Assembly (NCBI GenBank): GCA_027596035.1
Contig: JADGJA010000208.1
Location: forward strand, 1-30,271
Direction: 5' to 3'
DNA length: 30,271 nucleotides
Source: Thoreauomyces humboldtii
Lineage: Eukaryota > Chytridiomycota > Chytridiomycetes > Spizellomycetales > Powellomycetaceae
This document shows, one piece after another, positions 10,209 to 21,277 of the stretch; position 1 is the first letter of the stretch, and each line of letters opens with the position of its first letter. The notes under the pieces were generated by a model. The model was not told where the DNA came from. It made no database searches and was given only the letters and a program-made list of their open reading frames with translations. The position numbers were made by a program, and so were the translations under genes.

Positions 10209-11553
10209 ATGGCTGCAGTCGATAGGTTCGGAAGTCTTGCGGTATGCCACATCTGTCTAGGCTAGCACTGCAATGATCTACAAGTGTAACTTACGTGATA
10301 CATGGTTTCTGGGCAACAAAGGATGATCAAGCATCCTCTCATACAGTGGTAGAGATGGAGGGTCTTCTACGCTCGAATGATCACGGGCTCGATTCTTTCT
10401 TCGCCGAGGTTCGGATAGGCTTGCTCATGTTGGGAACGTGAGAATGTTGGTACGCAACGGCTGATGCGTAAGCAAAGGTCGAGACGACCAAGGAGAAGAT
10501 AAAGCAAGTGCGAGCGAGTATCTCCGACATCGAGTCGCTCCACCACGCCACCCTGCTGTCTTCATCGGACCGGGACGACCGAGTTCGTCTGGACGAACTC
10601 TGCGAGACCGTAAAGAGCGATATTGCGAGGCTAAGGTCTACCATTAAAGGTGAGTTATCTGACTCTCGCTACGATGGCTTTTGGATGCTCATCTGCTGGT
10701 TTTCTCAGGCATGATGCAGCAGACTGACCGCATGCGTCAAACACGGACGGCCCAGATCCGACGGACACATGAGCGTGGACTAGCAAAAGACACGATGAAC
10801 GTGGCAGTGGAGTATCAGAACACCATCCAAAAAGTCAAGGTCGAGAGCCAGGAGAAGCTCGATCGGCAGCACAAGATCCTTGGTGAGTTGCTCTTACGTT
10901 CTGACGTTCGTGAGCAAATCGAGTCTGACGGAGACATCTGCTTCGGTAGTGCAATCCGGGGCTACAGAAGGCGACATCCAAGCAGCCATCTTCGGGCAAC
11001 AGGTGAGAAAGACGTTTGCATTGCGTCCCCTGGTAGCTTGAACGCATGCTGAGCCACATCGTTTCTCGTCCAGTTTGTCGGAACGCATCTCGATCGGCAA
11101 CAAGAGTCCCTCAACGACGTACGAACGCGCCACCGCGAAATTCAGCAAATTGAGACGGCCATCACGGAACTCTTTGAGCTCATGCAGGAAATGAGCTTCT
11201 TGTTGGACCAGCACCAGGAAATCATCAATGTCGTCGAGGAGCAAGTGGAGCAGACGGACGAGTGAGTCTATCGGCGTCTACGAAGTCTTTGCTATCTATG
11301 ACCAACCCCACATTTCCTTGATCTTTAAGGAACGTGGTCAAAGGAAATCGTGAACTCCATCAGGCAACCGTTCACGCCAAGAGCTCACGAAAGGTAAGGG
11401 ACGGCTTTTGCCAATGTTCTGTTCTCTTCGCTTCACTTATCCTTGCACACCATGCGACAGATGAAATGGATCTTAACAGGCATCTGCTTTGTCATCCTGA
11501 TCATCATCGCCATCGTGATCGCAGTGGAAGTGAAAGCGCAGTCTTCAAAGTAG
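10209..11553 (+). CDS. Syntaxin, Sso-type plasma-membrane Qa-SNARE
   Basis: Eight exons (10209-10241, 10355-10408, 10478-10649, 10709-10882, 10950-11002, 11074-11261, 11330-11393, 11461-11553) give 276 residues with every junction in frame. The N-terminal part contains DSFFAEVETTKEKIKQVRAS, matching the first Habc helix of Sso/syntaxin-1 proteins, and two further helices follow. The SNARE motif spans about residues 175-240 (IQQIETAITELFELMQEMSF, then LLDQHQEIINVVEEQVEQ). Its central Gln (in LDQHQ) is the zero-layer residue of a Qa-SNARE. A single membrane anchor (about 249-270) and a short luminal tail end the protein. Known role: it docks secretory vesicles with Sec9 and Snc. The first intron (10242-10354) is the least certain, because its acceptor (GTAGAG) is weak. 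An alternative is translation from the ATG at 10355. Confidence 0.85.
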
Positions 11554-12531
11554 ACCGTTGGCGTACGCACCATTCCTCCTTGACTGGCTGTGTCAATTTT
11601 TTGGGATTTGGATCTCAAAGCTGCACGTAGCCTTCGTCGCAGCGAACCTGTTGTTGTTAGCTAGTACAAATTTTTTGTTTTCGTTTTGTCATCGTATGCT
11701 CGTGTTCCTTCAACAGATTCAGGACATCATTGGGCGGACACCATCTGCAGCTTCCTGGTACCTAGCTAAACGACGAAAGCCATATGCTCTACGTCTGTCG
11801 TGCCTCGAATAGTATCGTACTCATTTCTCCTAGATCTTTGCATCGCGCGTCCTTGACGCCAGGCTGCCGTAGACGCAAGATACGGCACTGGGCAGCCCCT
11901 TCGGGCTGGGAGGCATTTTGGCCCCGTATACTCGTACAGAACTCCCGTTCTTCATTTCCTCCGCAGAGATGAGAAAGAGAAAGAAAAAAACAGTGACCCC
12001 GGTCCGTCAGGCGTTTTCTCCTGACGACGTGCGGAAGCCCTTCATCGGCGGCCAACCGGGGGGTTTCGACAGGTCCAATGGACGGTCGGGGAGGTCGGGG
12101 ACTGCGTTTCTTGATGTTTTTCAGAGCTTGTATTCAATGCTTGTACACGTACCCGCCTTGATGCGTCGTACCACCAGTGTCACGGTATGGCTCGCGAACT
12201 GCAAGGGAAGGAAAGCGTACCTGTAGGAAAGGAGAAAAAGGCTGTGTGGTCGGTGAGCGTTTAGCGGTACGACTGAGTGGGTGGTGACCTTCGACTGGGG
12301 GCCAACTCTTTCTCTGACGCTCGTCGAGATGTCCTTTTCTTCCCTGTCGCCATGCTGCTGGTACACACGACATGCACCTGCCTCCAGCATTTTGGAAGCG
12401 CTTGCTGGGAGACTGGTGGGGGGCACGAATCCGACTTATCCTGTTTTTCTCGATGTACTCGTACGGCCAGATGACCTAGTTGCGAATGCCGCACGTTCAT
12501 GACTCTTTCCTTCGCTAGCCAAGCAAGAAGA
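11554..12531. other. Intergenic, no gene recognised
   Basis: This stretch holds the 3' flank of the syntaxin and the upstream region of the tyrosinase. Open frames on both strands overlap one another and show no known domain or splice structure. Confidence 0.4.
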
Positions 12532-12539
12532 AATATAAA
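12532..12539 (+). promoter_or_regulatory. TATA box of the tyrosinase gene
   Basis: ATATAAAG lies 68-75 bp upstream of the tyrosinase ATG, in the usual place for a fungal TATA element with a short leader. Its presence suggests inducible rather than housekeeping expression. Confidence 0.6.
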
Positions 12540-12606
12540 GCTTGAGCGAACGGAAGGCAGATCCGCTCGTCTCGCAGCACCGTCTCTCTGTACTCGTTCG
12601 TCTACC

Positions 12607-14131
12607 ATGCGTTTCATCGGAGCAGTCCTCGCCGTCCTTGCGCTGTCGCAGACGGTCCTAGCGCAGAATGCCACCTGCACACACCCCAAAGTTCGCAGAG
12701 AGTTCCGCGAGCTGTCTGACACCGACAAGCAGAACTTTATCAACGCCGTCCAGTGCCTTCGCGACCCTTCCCGGTCTCCTTCCTTCCAGCCGAACACCGG
12801 GAGTCGTACCATCTACGACGATCTGGTCTGGGTCCACAGGCAGAACGCACCTCAGTCGCACACCGTCGCCGCGTTCCTTCCATGGCACCGAGGATTCCTA
12901 AGTCTCGTCGAGTTCTGGCTTGATTCGAACTGTGGTTGGAGTGGCGGCATTCCGTACTGGGATTGGTGAGCTACCCGCGAGGCAACCCGTAAACCTCATC
13001 GGCGCTCCACGCCTGGTCCGCGCATATACTGACGCTATATCTTATGTTTCCAGGTCCCTCGACTCCCAGGTTCCCCAGAACTCTGCCATCCTGTCCAGCC
13101 GCTGGTTCGGAGGAAACGGCAACCCCGGGCAACAAAACTGCCTCAGCAACGGTCAGTTCGTCAACGACCGTACCGTCTTCACCAACCCTGGCACCTCCAA
13201 CTGCATCCACCGATTTTTCAACGTCAACAACGCCCCGGCTCTGGGACCCACTCTCATCAACAGCGTGGCTCAACAGACCTTGATGCAGAACTCGCGCTCA
13301 TCGTACGCTGCTTTCCGGAACAATTTTGAGAGCCAGCCCCACAACGGTGTCCACACATCGCTGGGAGGAGATATGTATATCGTCGCCATCTCCCCCAACG
13401 ATCCTCTGTTCTGGCTGCATCACTCCAACAGTACGTTCATTTCCGTTCGCCTCGACTCTCTTCCTCCTCAATTCTCCTTTGAGGCAACCTCTGACCAGTT
13501 TTCTTTTTCAGTTGATCGCCTGTGGGATGTCTGGCAGAAAACAAACCCGTCCCTCGCCCAGACCTACAACGACTTTCAGAAAGCCGTGACCGTCAACGAC
13601 CCTCTTCAATACAACATCGCCTGGGGCAACACCGCCGTGGTCCGATGGTTCCTTTCCACTACCTCAGGCGGAACCATGTGTTACACCTACAGCAACGGCA
13701 TCGCTCCCCGAGCTCTCCAATTCAACCCTGCCGCCGCCACCGCATCCCCATCCGCCAATCTCGCGGCTGCCGTGGCCCCATCCTCCGAGACCCCTCAGCT
13801 TCGTCCCATCGACCCCATCTCCGACTCTGCCCTCCGACACCTGAACAAGACCACGACCGAGATCAAAAACATCCGACAGATCGAGACCCTCATGAACCAC
13901 GTCACGAACTTTGCCAACCAGCAGGGATTCGTCTCCCACGACCTTCACACCGGTACCACCGACGACGATCAGTGGAGGACCGTGTCGGACCATGAGGTCG
14001 AGGTGAGGAACAGGATGTTGGATCTGCTCGCTGAGGCGGCTCTCACCGAGCCTACGCCCGGTTCGGCTCCTGCCACCAAGGCGAAGATGGATACGGTGAA
14101 GATGCTGTCCAAGGCTTGGACTCTGGTTTAG
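12607..14131 (+). CDS. Secreted short-type tyrosinase / catechol oxidase
   Basis: Three exons (12607-12965, 13054-13430, 13512-14131) give 451 residues. Residues 1-19 are a signal peptide ending VLA. The type-3 copper centre is complete. CuA histidines lie at 77, 85 and 94 (VWVHRQ, SHTVAAFLPWHR). CuB histidines lie at 216 and 220 (HNGVH) and at 242/243 in DPLFWLHH, followed by IDRLWDVW, which spans the second intron. PYWDW (116-120) is the usual core motif. Cysteines at 24, 50, 109, 149 and 170 suit disulphides in a secreted protein. Several N-x-S/T sites (e.g. 21) suggest glycosylation. Known activity: oxidation of phenols or catechols to quinones. The roughly 130-residue tail after CuB lacks the clear C-terminal blocking domain of long tyrosinases. 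Whether it is a monophenolase or only a catechol oxidase cannot be read from sequence. It converges on the next gene, with 196 bp between stops. Confidence 0.9.
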
Positions 14132-14327
14132 ATGTACTTGTTGATCGCTCCAAACATAACGTTGTCTACATGAATACAATGAGAACCCCGCTTTCCTGGT
14201 GAAGCTGGATCCCAGATTTCGGATTTGCGACGGTACGCTGTCCATCATTCTGGCCTGCAAGCAGACAAGTCCGCGTGCCCGGCCGCAAACAGGCGATGAG
14301 ATGCTCGCTGGTCGCATCGTTTTCCTT

Positions 14328-15805
14328 TCATCTAGGAACAAACGTGTACGAGGCAAACGTGGCGGTGTTAGGCGGCCTTCCACGATTCCGTCGCGGGCCA
14401 GGGTTCTCCGTGACGCCCTCCTCAGCACCGATCCACCACAGATTCTCCAGACTGACAAGCGACCGAAACCCGCGGTCCAAATCCTTGGGCCCCCATCTCT
14501 GCTGCGATGTGAACTGGAGGATCCCGTCGATGTACCATCTGACCACGTAGTGTCCGCGCTCGTCGACCGAGAGGTCGAGAGCTAGATCGCTCCACTTGTT
14601 TCCTTTCATCAGGACTTTCCTCTGATCGGTCGATGCCCATGACGATCCGTCCGTTGCTTGCGTCGTCAGGTATGCTACCAGATCGTCTGGTTGGGCGTTC
14701 AAAGAAGCTCTCACATCTGCTGCTCCGTAGCCGATCTCAAAGTCGAATTCTTTGTAATCCGTCGCATCTATGCAAGCGTGCGAAAAGGATAGAGATGAGA
14801 CAAAGTGCCCAACACTACTACCCCCAATTCAACTCGATTGAGAGACTCACACAGGAAGCCGGACGCGCTTACGATGTCGCCTCGAACCCGGGTGGGTATG
14901 TAGACGCGCCATTCGTGACGGCCGGGCTGTCCAAAGTATCCCTTGTATCTCAGTTTCGGGCGTACGGCAGCGTCTGGATCCACGGAGAACACCATCTTCC
15001 CATCCTCAACACGGTAGTTTTCCGGACCTCCGCCTTGAGAAGCGTCGACCCAGTTGTTCAAAGATGACATGTCGTCGGATACGGCACCTGTCTGAAACCT
15101 GTTGGATGAAGGCCTGGCTCAGAATGACGTGCATCGCGGTTCAACGAATCACTCCACTTTGCTTCGTATCTGTCTTACAGATCGTAGAATGTCAGATGCT
15201 CGGGTCCGTCGAAGGATATCTCGTGGAGCGTGTACGGGTGTCGGTCTCCGAAGACGCTGAACTGGTTGAAGGTGACTCCCGTAAGCTTTGCCGGATGGAA
15301 ACCTGTCAGATCGCTGAACGGAATGCGAAGCGTCCGTGAAGTGGCATTGTCGTCGAACGTGACGTACTTTGACGAGTCGACAGATGCCTTGCTCCCTAGC
15401 CCGAGCTTCTTGTCGCCACTCTCTGCCTGGGAAGAAGAAGGAAGAATGAGAGGCTGCTTGGTCGTGATGGAGCGCTTCGAACGTGACATGGAGTTCAAGA
15501 ATTGTCCTCGCTTTTTGCTTCTGCAGCCAGAAAACACTGTCTTGGACGAAACGCACCGTGATGGTGAAGACTGCTCCGACAGGAGCGGTAAGACGAACGA
15601 GGAGCTCTGCCTGCCGTGAAAAGTCCTCGCAGAAGGAGTAGGTATACATGTACGAGTCCTTGTCTCTGACTGCGAATTCCAGCCCGTGTTTCGTGGACCT
15701 CCAGACCTCCATGGTCCTGTCGCATGCTATCTCGCCACCGAACACGTTGAGGAAGTTGCCTGCCTCGTAGTAGACGATCGGTGAGGAAATGACATTGTTG
15801 GACAT
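14328..15805 (-). CDS. Two-domain beta-sandwich protein, carbohydrate-binding/concanavalin-like
   Basis: Four exons (15805-15557, 15426-15179, 15098-14851, 14767-14328) give 394 residues, with introns of 130, 80 and 83 nt, all in frame. Domain 1 (about 1-165) alternates short strands and includes LRIPFSDLTGF and GVTFNQFSVFGD. That is the layout of galactose-binding-like or CBM jelly rolls. Domain 2 (about 185-394) contains EFDFEIGYG, HYVVRWYIDGILQF and SLENLWWIG, resembling concanavalin A-like lectin/glucanase folds. I see no GH16 ExDxxE catalytic motif, so a binding or scaffold function is likelier than hydrolysis. The chosen ATG gives no signal peptide. A pyrimidine-rich CTCAG directly before the ATG could be a splice acceptor, so a short upstream exon supplying a secretion signal is possible. 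I cannot assign a specific substrate. Confidence 0.65.
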
Positions 15806-16474
15806 CTGAGAGTGATGGAGATGCGCTTCGGAACGCAGAGCAGAAGCCGGGAAGAAGAGGGTCGGCGGTGGCGGTGGTGGTGGTGCAGAGAGGGTCTGCG
15901 GGGACGGAGAGAGCCGAAAGGGTCCGCCGCCTGTCGAAGGATGAGAGGCTGGACTCTCCCGCGCACACGTCCGCCGGCGTCTCGGCGCGCTCTCTCAGTC
16001 TTCGTCAAATACTTGACCACCTTTCCTGCGCTGGTCACTGCGTCTCAACATCTCATTCGAATACAATCCGACACTTCCTTCCGACAGCAAGTAAGAAAAG
16101 AAAGATGCCTGCCATCCCCTTCGCATTCCACCGTGTCTCGCTGAGCGTAAGCGACGAGCGCGCAACCTTGAGCTCGCCTCCATTACCGCCTTCTTGCGAC
16201 CTTCCGAGTAAAGGTTTCAAAAGGTTTTCCGTGATTTCGTATCGTGTCGCCCGAGAGAGTTTGATAGGAAGGTCCGTCATCTTCCACGTTCCCTGCTCGC
16301 TGCGCTCTCTTCCCGTCTACTTCGCTGCCGACGACAAGCACGGTTCCCGTCGTGGCAGCCCTACCCGCCGCTCTGGAAGCCGAATACATGGATCGATCGC
16401 GACTTACTCTTGCTCTCCCACCTGGAACAAACAAGTGCCGAGAACCTCGCGAGAAAGAAAAAGGAAAAAGTAAA
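15806..16474. other. Upstream region, no gene recognised
   Basis: On the minus strand this is the probable leader and promoter of the beta-sandwich gene, with a CCACCACCACC-rich stretch near 15860-15890. A 201-codon plus-strand frame (15868-16473) has no known domain, is basic and low in complexity, and runs to the edge of the tRNA-Pro gene. I do not call it. Confidence 0.4.
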
Positions 16475-16546
16475 GGGGCCCACCGGGGTTTGAACCCGGG
16501 ACCTCCCGCACCCAAAGCGGGAATCGTACCACTAGACCATGAGCCG
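16475..16546 (-). tRNA. tRNA-Pro(TGG)
   Basis: Read on the minus strand, this 72-nt gene has the D-arm A box TGGTCTAGTGG. The anticodon stem-loop is CCCGC-TTTGGGT-GCGGG, with anticodon TGG. The variable loop is AGGTC and the T arm CCGGG-TTCAAAC-CCCGG. The acceptor stem pairs GGCTCA with TGGGCC (one G.U), and C is the discriminator. There is no intron. The only oddity is the outermost acceptor position, where C1 faces C72, so only six acceptor pairs form. The rest of the molecule is canonical. Confidence 0.9.
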
Positions 16547-17223
16547 GAATTTGATAAAGGGCACCTCACCGTCCATCCTACAATGATAACAGAACTTTTC
16601 CCTTCGTTACATACCGTCCAGCGGGATCTTACCTTAGGGTTGGTAAGGAACCGTTCCGTTCACTTTTATGATGTTGGACAGCTTGGGCCTTTCATCAGCT
16701 CCCGGCAAGCAGCTGGGGCATCAGAGAATCCAACCGAGGGACCAATGCTCAAGGTGCAGCTGGAAGGAGCTGTTGATCGGAGTGTACAGAACTCGGCATT
16801 TCGTTTGACCCGCTTCTGAATCTCGAACAGACGTGTTTAATCATCTGCCGAATCCCAGATCAGATCACCGTGGCTGATCGAAGAACTGCAGGCGTGTGCC
16901 ATAATACAGATGTGGCCAAAGTCAAAGGTTCGACAAGCTCAGCGACGGTACGATGACATCGGAATCGCCTAGCCGCAACTCTTCTTCAAATGTCGAGAGC
17001 TCGCCTCTGGGACTCGTCGAGGTATTCACTGGAAATGGTATTATGGATGGTACAGGGAACGAAGTGGCGCATATGTACAGCGGAGAAGGTAGAGCAAAAT
17101 CAAAAATGGGGTTGAGCGGCTAGGATGCCGCCAGCGGCGTGTGCATGAAGCGCCAAGTGATACAGGAAGACGATGAGACGACAGCAGAAGGTGAAGGGGC
17201 AGTGTGAGGGATTCCTGGATGTC
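16547..17223. other. Intergenic, no gene recognised
   Basis: This lies between the tRNA-Pro gene and the 3' end of the FUSC-like gene. I see no conserved frame, repeat or RNA structure in it. Confidence 0.4.
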
Positions 17224-19834
17224 TCAGGTGTACACCTTGATGAGTTTCCCAACAGCCCTCGCGGTGGAAAGAACCACCTCGGTGATCTCCCACAGTTTCA
17301 CAAAGCTCGAGTATTGGAACGCCAGGATGGCTCTCGTGGTCGCGGGTCCCGCCGGATTGTGTCCGTAGTCGTCGTCGTCCTCGTCTTCGATCCCAAAGGT
17401 ACGGGGGAGGGGAGTGACGGGTGGAGTTTTACCCATGGTGGCGCCGAACACGCGACCGGTCGCACGCGATCCGCTGCTGCTCGCCGCCGCGGCGGCCGGC
17501 GCAGGTGGAACGGGAGGTGGATGGTCCATGAGGAGGTCGTTCGGAGGGTTGTCCAACGTAGCGGCAAGTATCTCCCCACGAATCCTCAGCAGCTCCGTCT
17601 CCAGTACCGTCCGTCGTGCGAGCACCTCCTCCACCGTTACTTTCAACTTTGCGGCCAGTTCGGCGGTCCCGATGATGCGATGACCTTGGGAGGTGGTCCA
17701 CAGTACGATGTCGCCCAGGCTGATGAGGGCGTTGCAGAGGGACGCCGTGTAGCGTTCGAGACTGAAGGCTGCAGGGTCCGTCGATGAGGAAGAAGCGGAA
17801 GAGTGCATGAGGTGCATCAGGGAGACAGCGTCCTGGACCCAAAGTTTGACCCATGGGGAGCAAGACGAATCGTCGGCCAGAGCGGCCGAGTCGAGAAAGC
17901 GAGGTGACAGAGCGCGGAGAGTGATAAGTCGATCAGAGTAAAGTCCGCTGAGCTGGTAGAACAGTAGTCTGGAAGGAGAATCGGTGAGATCGAGCGTCCG
18001 GGCAAGCTTATCTCAAACTCTGGTCAACCCGTACCTGAGCCTTCTGATGACCTGGTTGAGCGGAGCGATGGGTATAAAGTGCGGTTGCTGAGTCCAGCGG
18101 ACTTCGACCTGATAGGAAGCTTCCAAGCGCGCACGTTCTTTTTCCAAAGTTCGGAGAATATGAACAGCAGCCGGATGCGTCTTCTCATGGAAACTCTTGA
18201 CAGGGTCATCCTCATCGTCGCCCGGGAGATGAGAACCCTCCAGGGTATGCTCCAAGATCTGTTCCCACGTCGTCGGTCGAGCAGTTCCCGAAGCTACTGC
18301 GAGCTCGTCCACCATGAGATCCGGGCCCCCTCGCTCGGGATCGGCGGGAGCAGTCGATGATTGACCAAATACCCATCCGATGGCGCCGAGGGGACGCTTC
18401 TTTTCGGACCGTGTGAGGGCAAGTCGAGGGGCTGCAGCCGCTTCTTCGGATCCGATCACGTCCATGCCTCCGCCTACTGCGATCGATTCCACAGTTCCTC
18501 CCCATTGGGCGGTCATGCGAGTGAAGTTGCTGATGACGGGTAACTTCGTCGGATCGTGGAGGTATCTATGTGATGCGGAAGTGAGACCGTAGAACAGAGG
18601 AGAAGCGGAAAGATAACAGTGCGACCTACCCCTCGTGGATCAGATCGTGAAAATAAGCAGCCATGTCCTTGAGGAGATTTCCCGTGACGACGCGGTTAAC
18701 CAAGTTGACACGAACCGGCCAGAAGACGGACGAGCCAGCCATGCAAAGCAGTAGACCCACGATCATACTGGCCATGCGCGCGAGCGGAGGAGCGTAGCGC
18801 TTACTCCCGGGATCCTTTCGCAAGTCGTCGTACGCTCCCAACAAGGTGATGACAAAGGTCAGATCAGTCAGCTTTGACGTATACGCCTGTCCTGGTATAG
18901 ACTCTCGAAGCGAAACGGAGCAGTAAATGAAGCAAAAGAGGATGATGCCGACGGCGTATGGTTTGTACGAGCAGTCTAGGCAATTTCGGGGTGCCACCAG
19001 GGCATCCAGACCAAGAACAATGAGGGAAAGGATGCCTGCGACGGTCACTCCAATGAGACGTTGTGTGTAGAGACGGATTGAGATCGGTTGATTTGCTGTA
19101 GAAATGCATCTGCGATGAGTGACAAGAATGCCGTCTCTACTCAGGAACCACTCACGTGAAGCGACGACGACCGTGGCCACCACGATGTAGACGGTGTTGG
19201 TGGGAAAGCGATCTTCCAGTGGACTGATGAGCGTGAACAGCGCGACGAGTAACACTGTAAATGCAACCTGCGCGCCGGCAGAGTTGATCTTGAAGTATCT
19301 CTCCAATCGCCCTTTCATCTCTCTCCAATGAGCTGGATGTCCTCCTCCTCCTCTTCCACGGGTAGCCGCGCCGACAGTGGGGTCGCCATTTAAATTGGAA
19401 GGCGAAGGCAGAAGGTCCGCCTCGGACGTTCCCGACGTAAGAGGTTGGAAGGAAGAGGTCGACTCCCATCCACTGCTGCGTGGATCCGCACCGACCGTAT
19501 CTGCTTGACGATTTAGGGAAGCGTTGGAAGATGACGGACTCTCAGCAACCGCCGGAGTAGTCTCTGCAAGATGTTCGAGATCTGCATCCCCGAGGATGGG
19601 AAAGTAGGATTTGGGAGGTTGTGTCTGAGACGGTGTTTCTCGCGGGGTTGCGAACGTGTCGGGAGTCGCAGTGGAGCGGACTGTCGTTGCGGTTGAAAGA
19701 GGGCGCGGTTGCTGATGGTGAGAGCGTTGCATGAGGTTCGACGTGGCAGACCGTGGGACAGCAGCTCCTGACGGTGGTTGTGTCTGAACTTGTTGTTCAG
19801 AATGGAGGATGGCGGCCGCCGGCGGAGATGCCAT
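17224..19834 (-). CDS. FUSC/ALMT-like integral membrane protein, putative aromatic-acid or anion exporter
   Basis: Four exons (19834-19156, 19095-18630, 18565-18035, 17968-17224) give 806 residues. The introns are 60, 64 and 66 nt, all in frame. Residues 1-170 are disordered (Ser, Pro, Gln rich). Six hydrophobic segments follow, at roughly 184-202, 212-226, 238-257, 275-292, 300-316 and 335-356. Between them lie signatures of the fungal FUSC/aromatic acid exporter and ALMT superfamily, such as NTVYIVVATVVVAS, then RLIGVTVAGILSL and SSVFWPVR. The second half (about 380-806) is hydrophilic and largely helical, with an acidic DEDDDD patch near the end, and is presumably cytosolic. Fungal relatives often carry two such membrane blocks in about 1000 residues; here only one is present. 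Known roles of the superfamily are efflux of aromatic acids and anion channel activity. The substrate here is unknown. The start at 19834 is the first in-frame ATG after a possible acceptor, so an upstream exon is possible. Confidence 0.72.
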
Positions 19835-20371
19835 GACGTGGGCGAAGGATTGGAGTTGAGACCAGAGAACGTTCCTCCTCTGCAACCAAGGTCAGTTACG
19901 GGTTCTAGGAGCCCGTAGGCGACGTGACTTCTGACCTGCCTGTCTGCCAGCCTGCCGTGTTGCTCGCAACGTGCGCAGGGTGGGTCGTAATGCTGGGTGA
20001 GCGAGGAGGAATGTTCTCCAACCAGAACAACAACCCACAACAAGACCACAACGGGGGCTCTGTCCAAACGCCCTGGCGAAATGACGAGTGAAAACCCACC
20101 AGTCGGAGAACGAAGGGGCCAGCGGCCGTAGTATCGGGGCAGTGGTCGCCTCGAGCAAGCCGGGGGACGGTGGGCCGCCCACCATACACAACGGTCCAAG
20201 GCAATTGCCGCAAGAAGCTTCTGACAACACTTGGGCAGCTTGTACCTGGAGCACGGGAGCAGGAGACCGAGAGGATGCTCACAGGTAGATTTTCTACACG
20301 TTGTATAATGACATATATGTATATGGGATGAGAAGAAAAAAGCAAGGAGAGCAAAAAGACCTACGGCCCAT
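19835..20371. other. Intergenic, no gene recognised
   Basis: This is the probable promoter and leader of the FUSC-like gene plus the 3' flank of the secreted protein gene. A GGTTGCAG acceptor-like site at about 19880-19887 (minus strand) may mark a leader intron. Overlapping frames on the minus strand show no known domain. Confidence 0.4.
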
Positions 20372-21214
20372 CTAAACCATCAAGCCTCGTCGCGGCACTC
20401 GTCCCTGCACGTTCAATAGGTTCCCCTCCGTCAACTTGCCCTCGCAGACGACCTTCGTGTACGTCCCGAATCCATCCGCCAGACATTCTGCACCGTCGCC
20501 ATCGGGAACGCGTCCCGCACCCACGCGAACTCCCACATCCACCTGCATCTCGTTCCTGCAGGACCGATCGCTGAAGTGCCGCATGGTGACTCGACCGTCC
20601 TCTTCGCACGTGACGACGCCGTAGCTTGAAAAGTCGGGATCGTACAGACACGCGCCCTGCGGGTACATCTCGTGGGAGACGAAGCTGTCCGACAGCGTGC
20701 AGGTCGGGTCGTTGGCGTACGTGGAGGATGTCACGTATTGGAGTTGGCCGGAGATGGTGACGGGGGTGAACGATGTCGTCGTGGCTTCCGTATCGACCGA
20801 TGACGGGGGTGTCGAGCCGCTGGTGGAGCATGTTTGGACGACGTAAGGAGCTCTGGTGTCCCCGGAAGGTCGACAGGTACCGATGGGCCACGTGAAACTG
20901 GTGTCGGCGTCCACCCATCCGTTTCCCCATGCTCGCAGTCCCTCGGCGGGAGTCTCGGCGTTCTCGCTGCATGTGGACTCGGCGAAGAACTCCATTGCTG
21001 CCGTGGTGGCGGTGCAGGACGTTGTGGCCCACAAGCCTGTCGAGGACTGCTGCCTGCAGTTACGGTGGGTGAGGATGCTCGAGGGTGGGAACACGGGAGC
21101 GTCAGAGCAGTCTGGCAGGATGTGATAGGTGTGAATTAGGGATGCGGATGCTTTCTGGGCGAGGGAGAGGAGGACGAAGGAGGAAACGACAGCGGCGGAC
21201 GTTTGAGAAAGCAT
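20372..21214 (-). CDS. Secreted cysteine-containing protein of unknown function
   Basis: A single exon of 280 residues starts at the ATG at 21214. Residues 1-24 form a signal peptide (hydrophobic core VVSSFVLLSLA, ending ASA). The mature part carries about 13 cysteines (PDCSD, RNCRQ, TSCTAT, STCSEN, GTCRP, QTCSTS, PTCTLS, GACLYD, VTCEED, RSCRNE, AECLAD, VVCEG), enough for several disulphides, with a Ser/Thr-rich spacer in the middle (SGSTPPSSVDTEATTTSF). I recognise no family. Its size, secretion signal and cysteine content are those of fungal cell-wall, effector-like or extracellular proteins. The longer in-frame extension upstream of the chosen ATG lacks an ATG start, and a TATA-like element lies within it, which supports this start. 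Confidence 0.75.
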   Translation of the reverse strand: MLSQTSAAVVSSFVLLSLAQKASASLIHTYHILPDCSDAPVFPPSSILTHRNCRQQSSTGLWATTSCTATTAAMEFFAESTCSENAETPAEGLRAWGNGWVDADTSFTWPIGTCRPSGDTRAPYVVQTCSTSGSTPPSSVDTEATTTSFTPVTISGQLQYVTSSTYANDPTCTLSDSFVSHEMYPQGACLYDPDFSSYGVVTCEEDGRVTMRHFSDRSCRNEMQVDVGVRVGAGRVPDGDGAECLADGFGTYTKVVCEGKLTEGNLLNVQGRVPRRGLMV

Positions 21215-21269
21215 TTTTTTCGAATATTTGGGGATTGCAGGTTGAGGGATGTCCACATGCTCCTCGTCG

Positions 21270-21277
21270 TTAAATAG
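21270..21277 (-). promoter_or_regulatory. TATA-like element of the secreted protein gene
   Basis: On the minus strand TATTTAAC lies about 56-63 bp upstream of the ATG at 21214, a typical fungal TATA position. Confidence 0.45.

Noticed and set aside
15868..16473. 201-codon plus-strand frame as a gene
   Set aside because: Low complexity, basic, no known domain, and it lies on the strand opposite the leader of the beta-sandwich gene.
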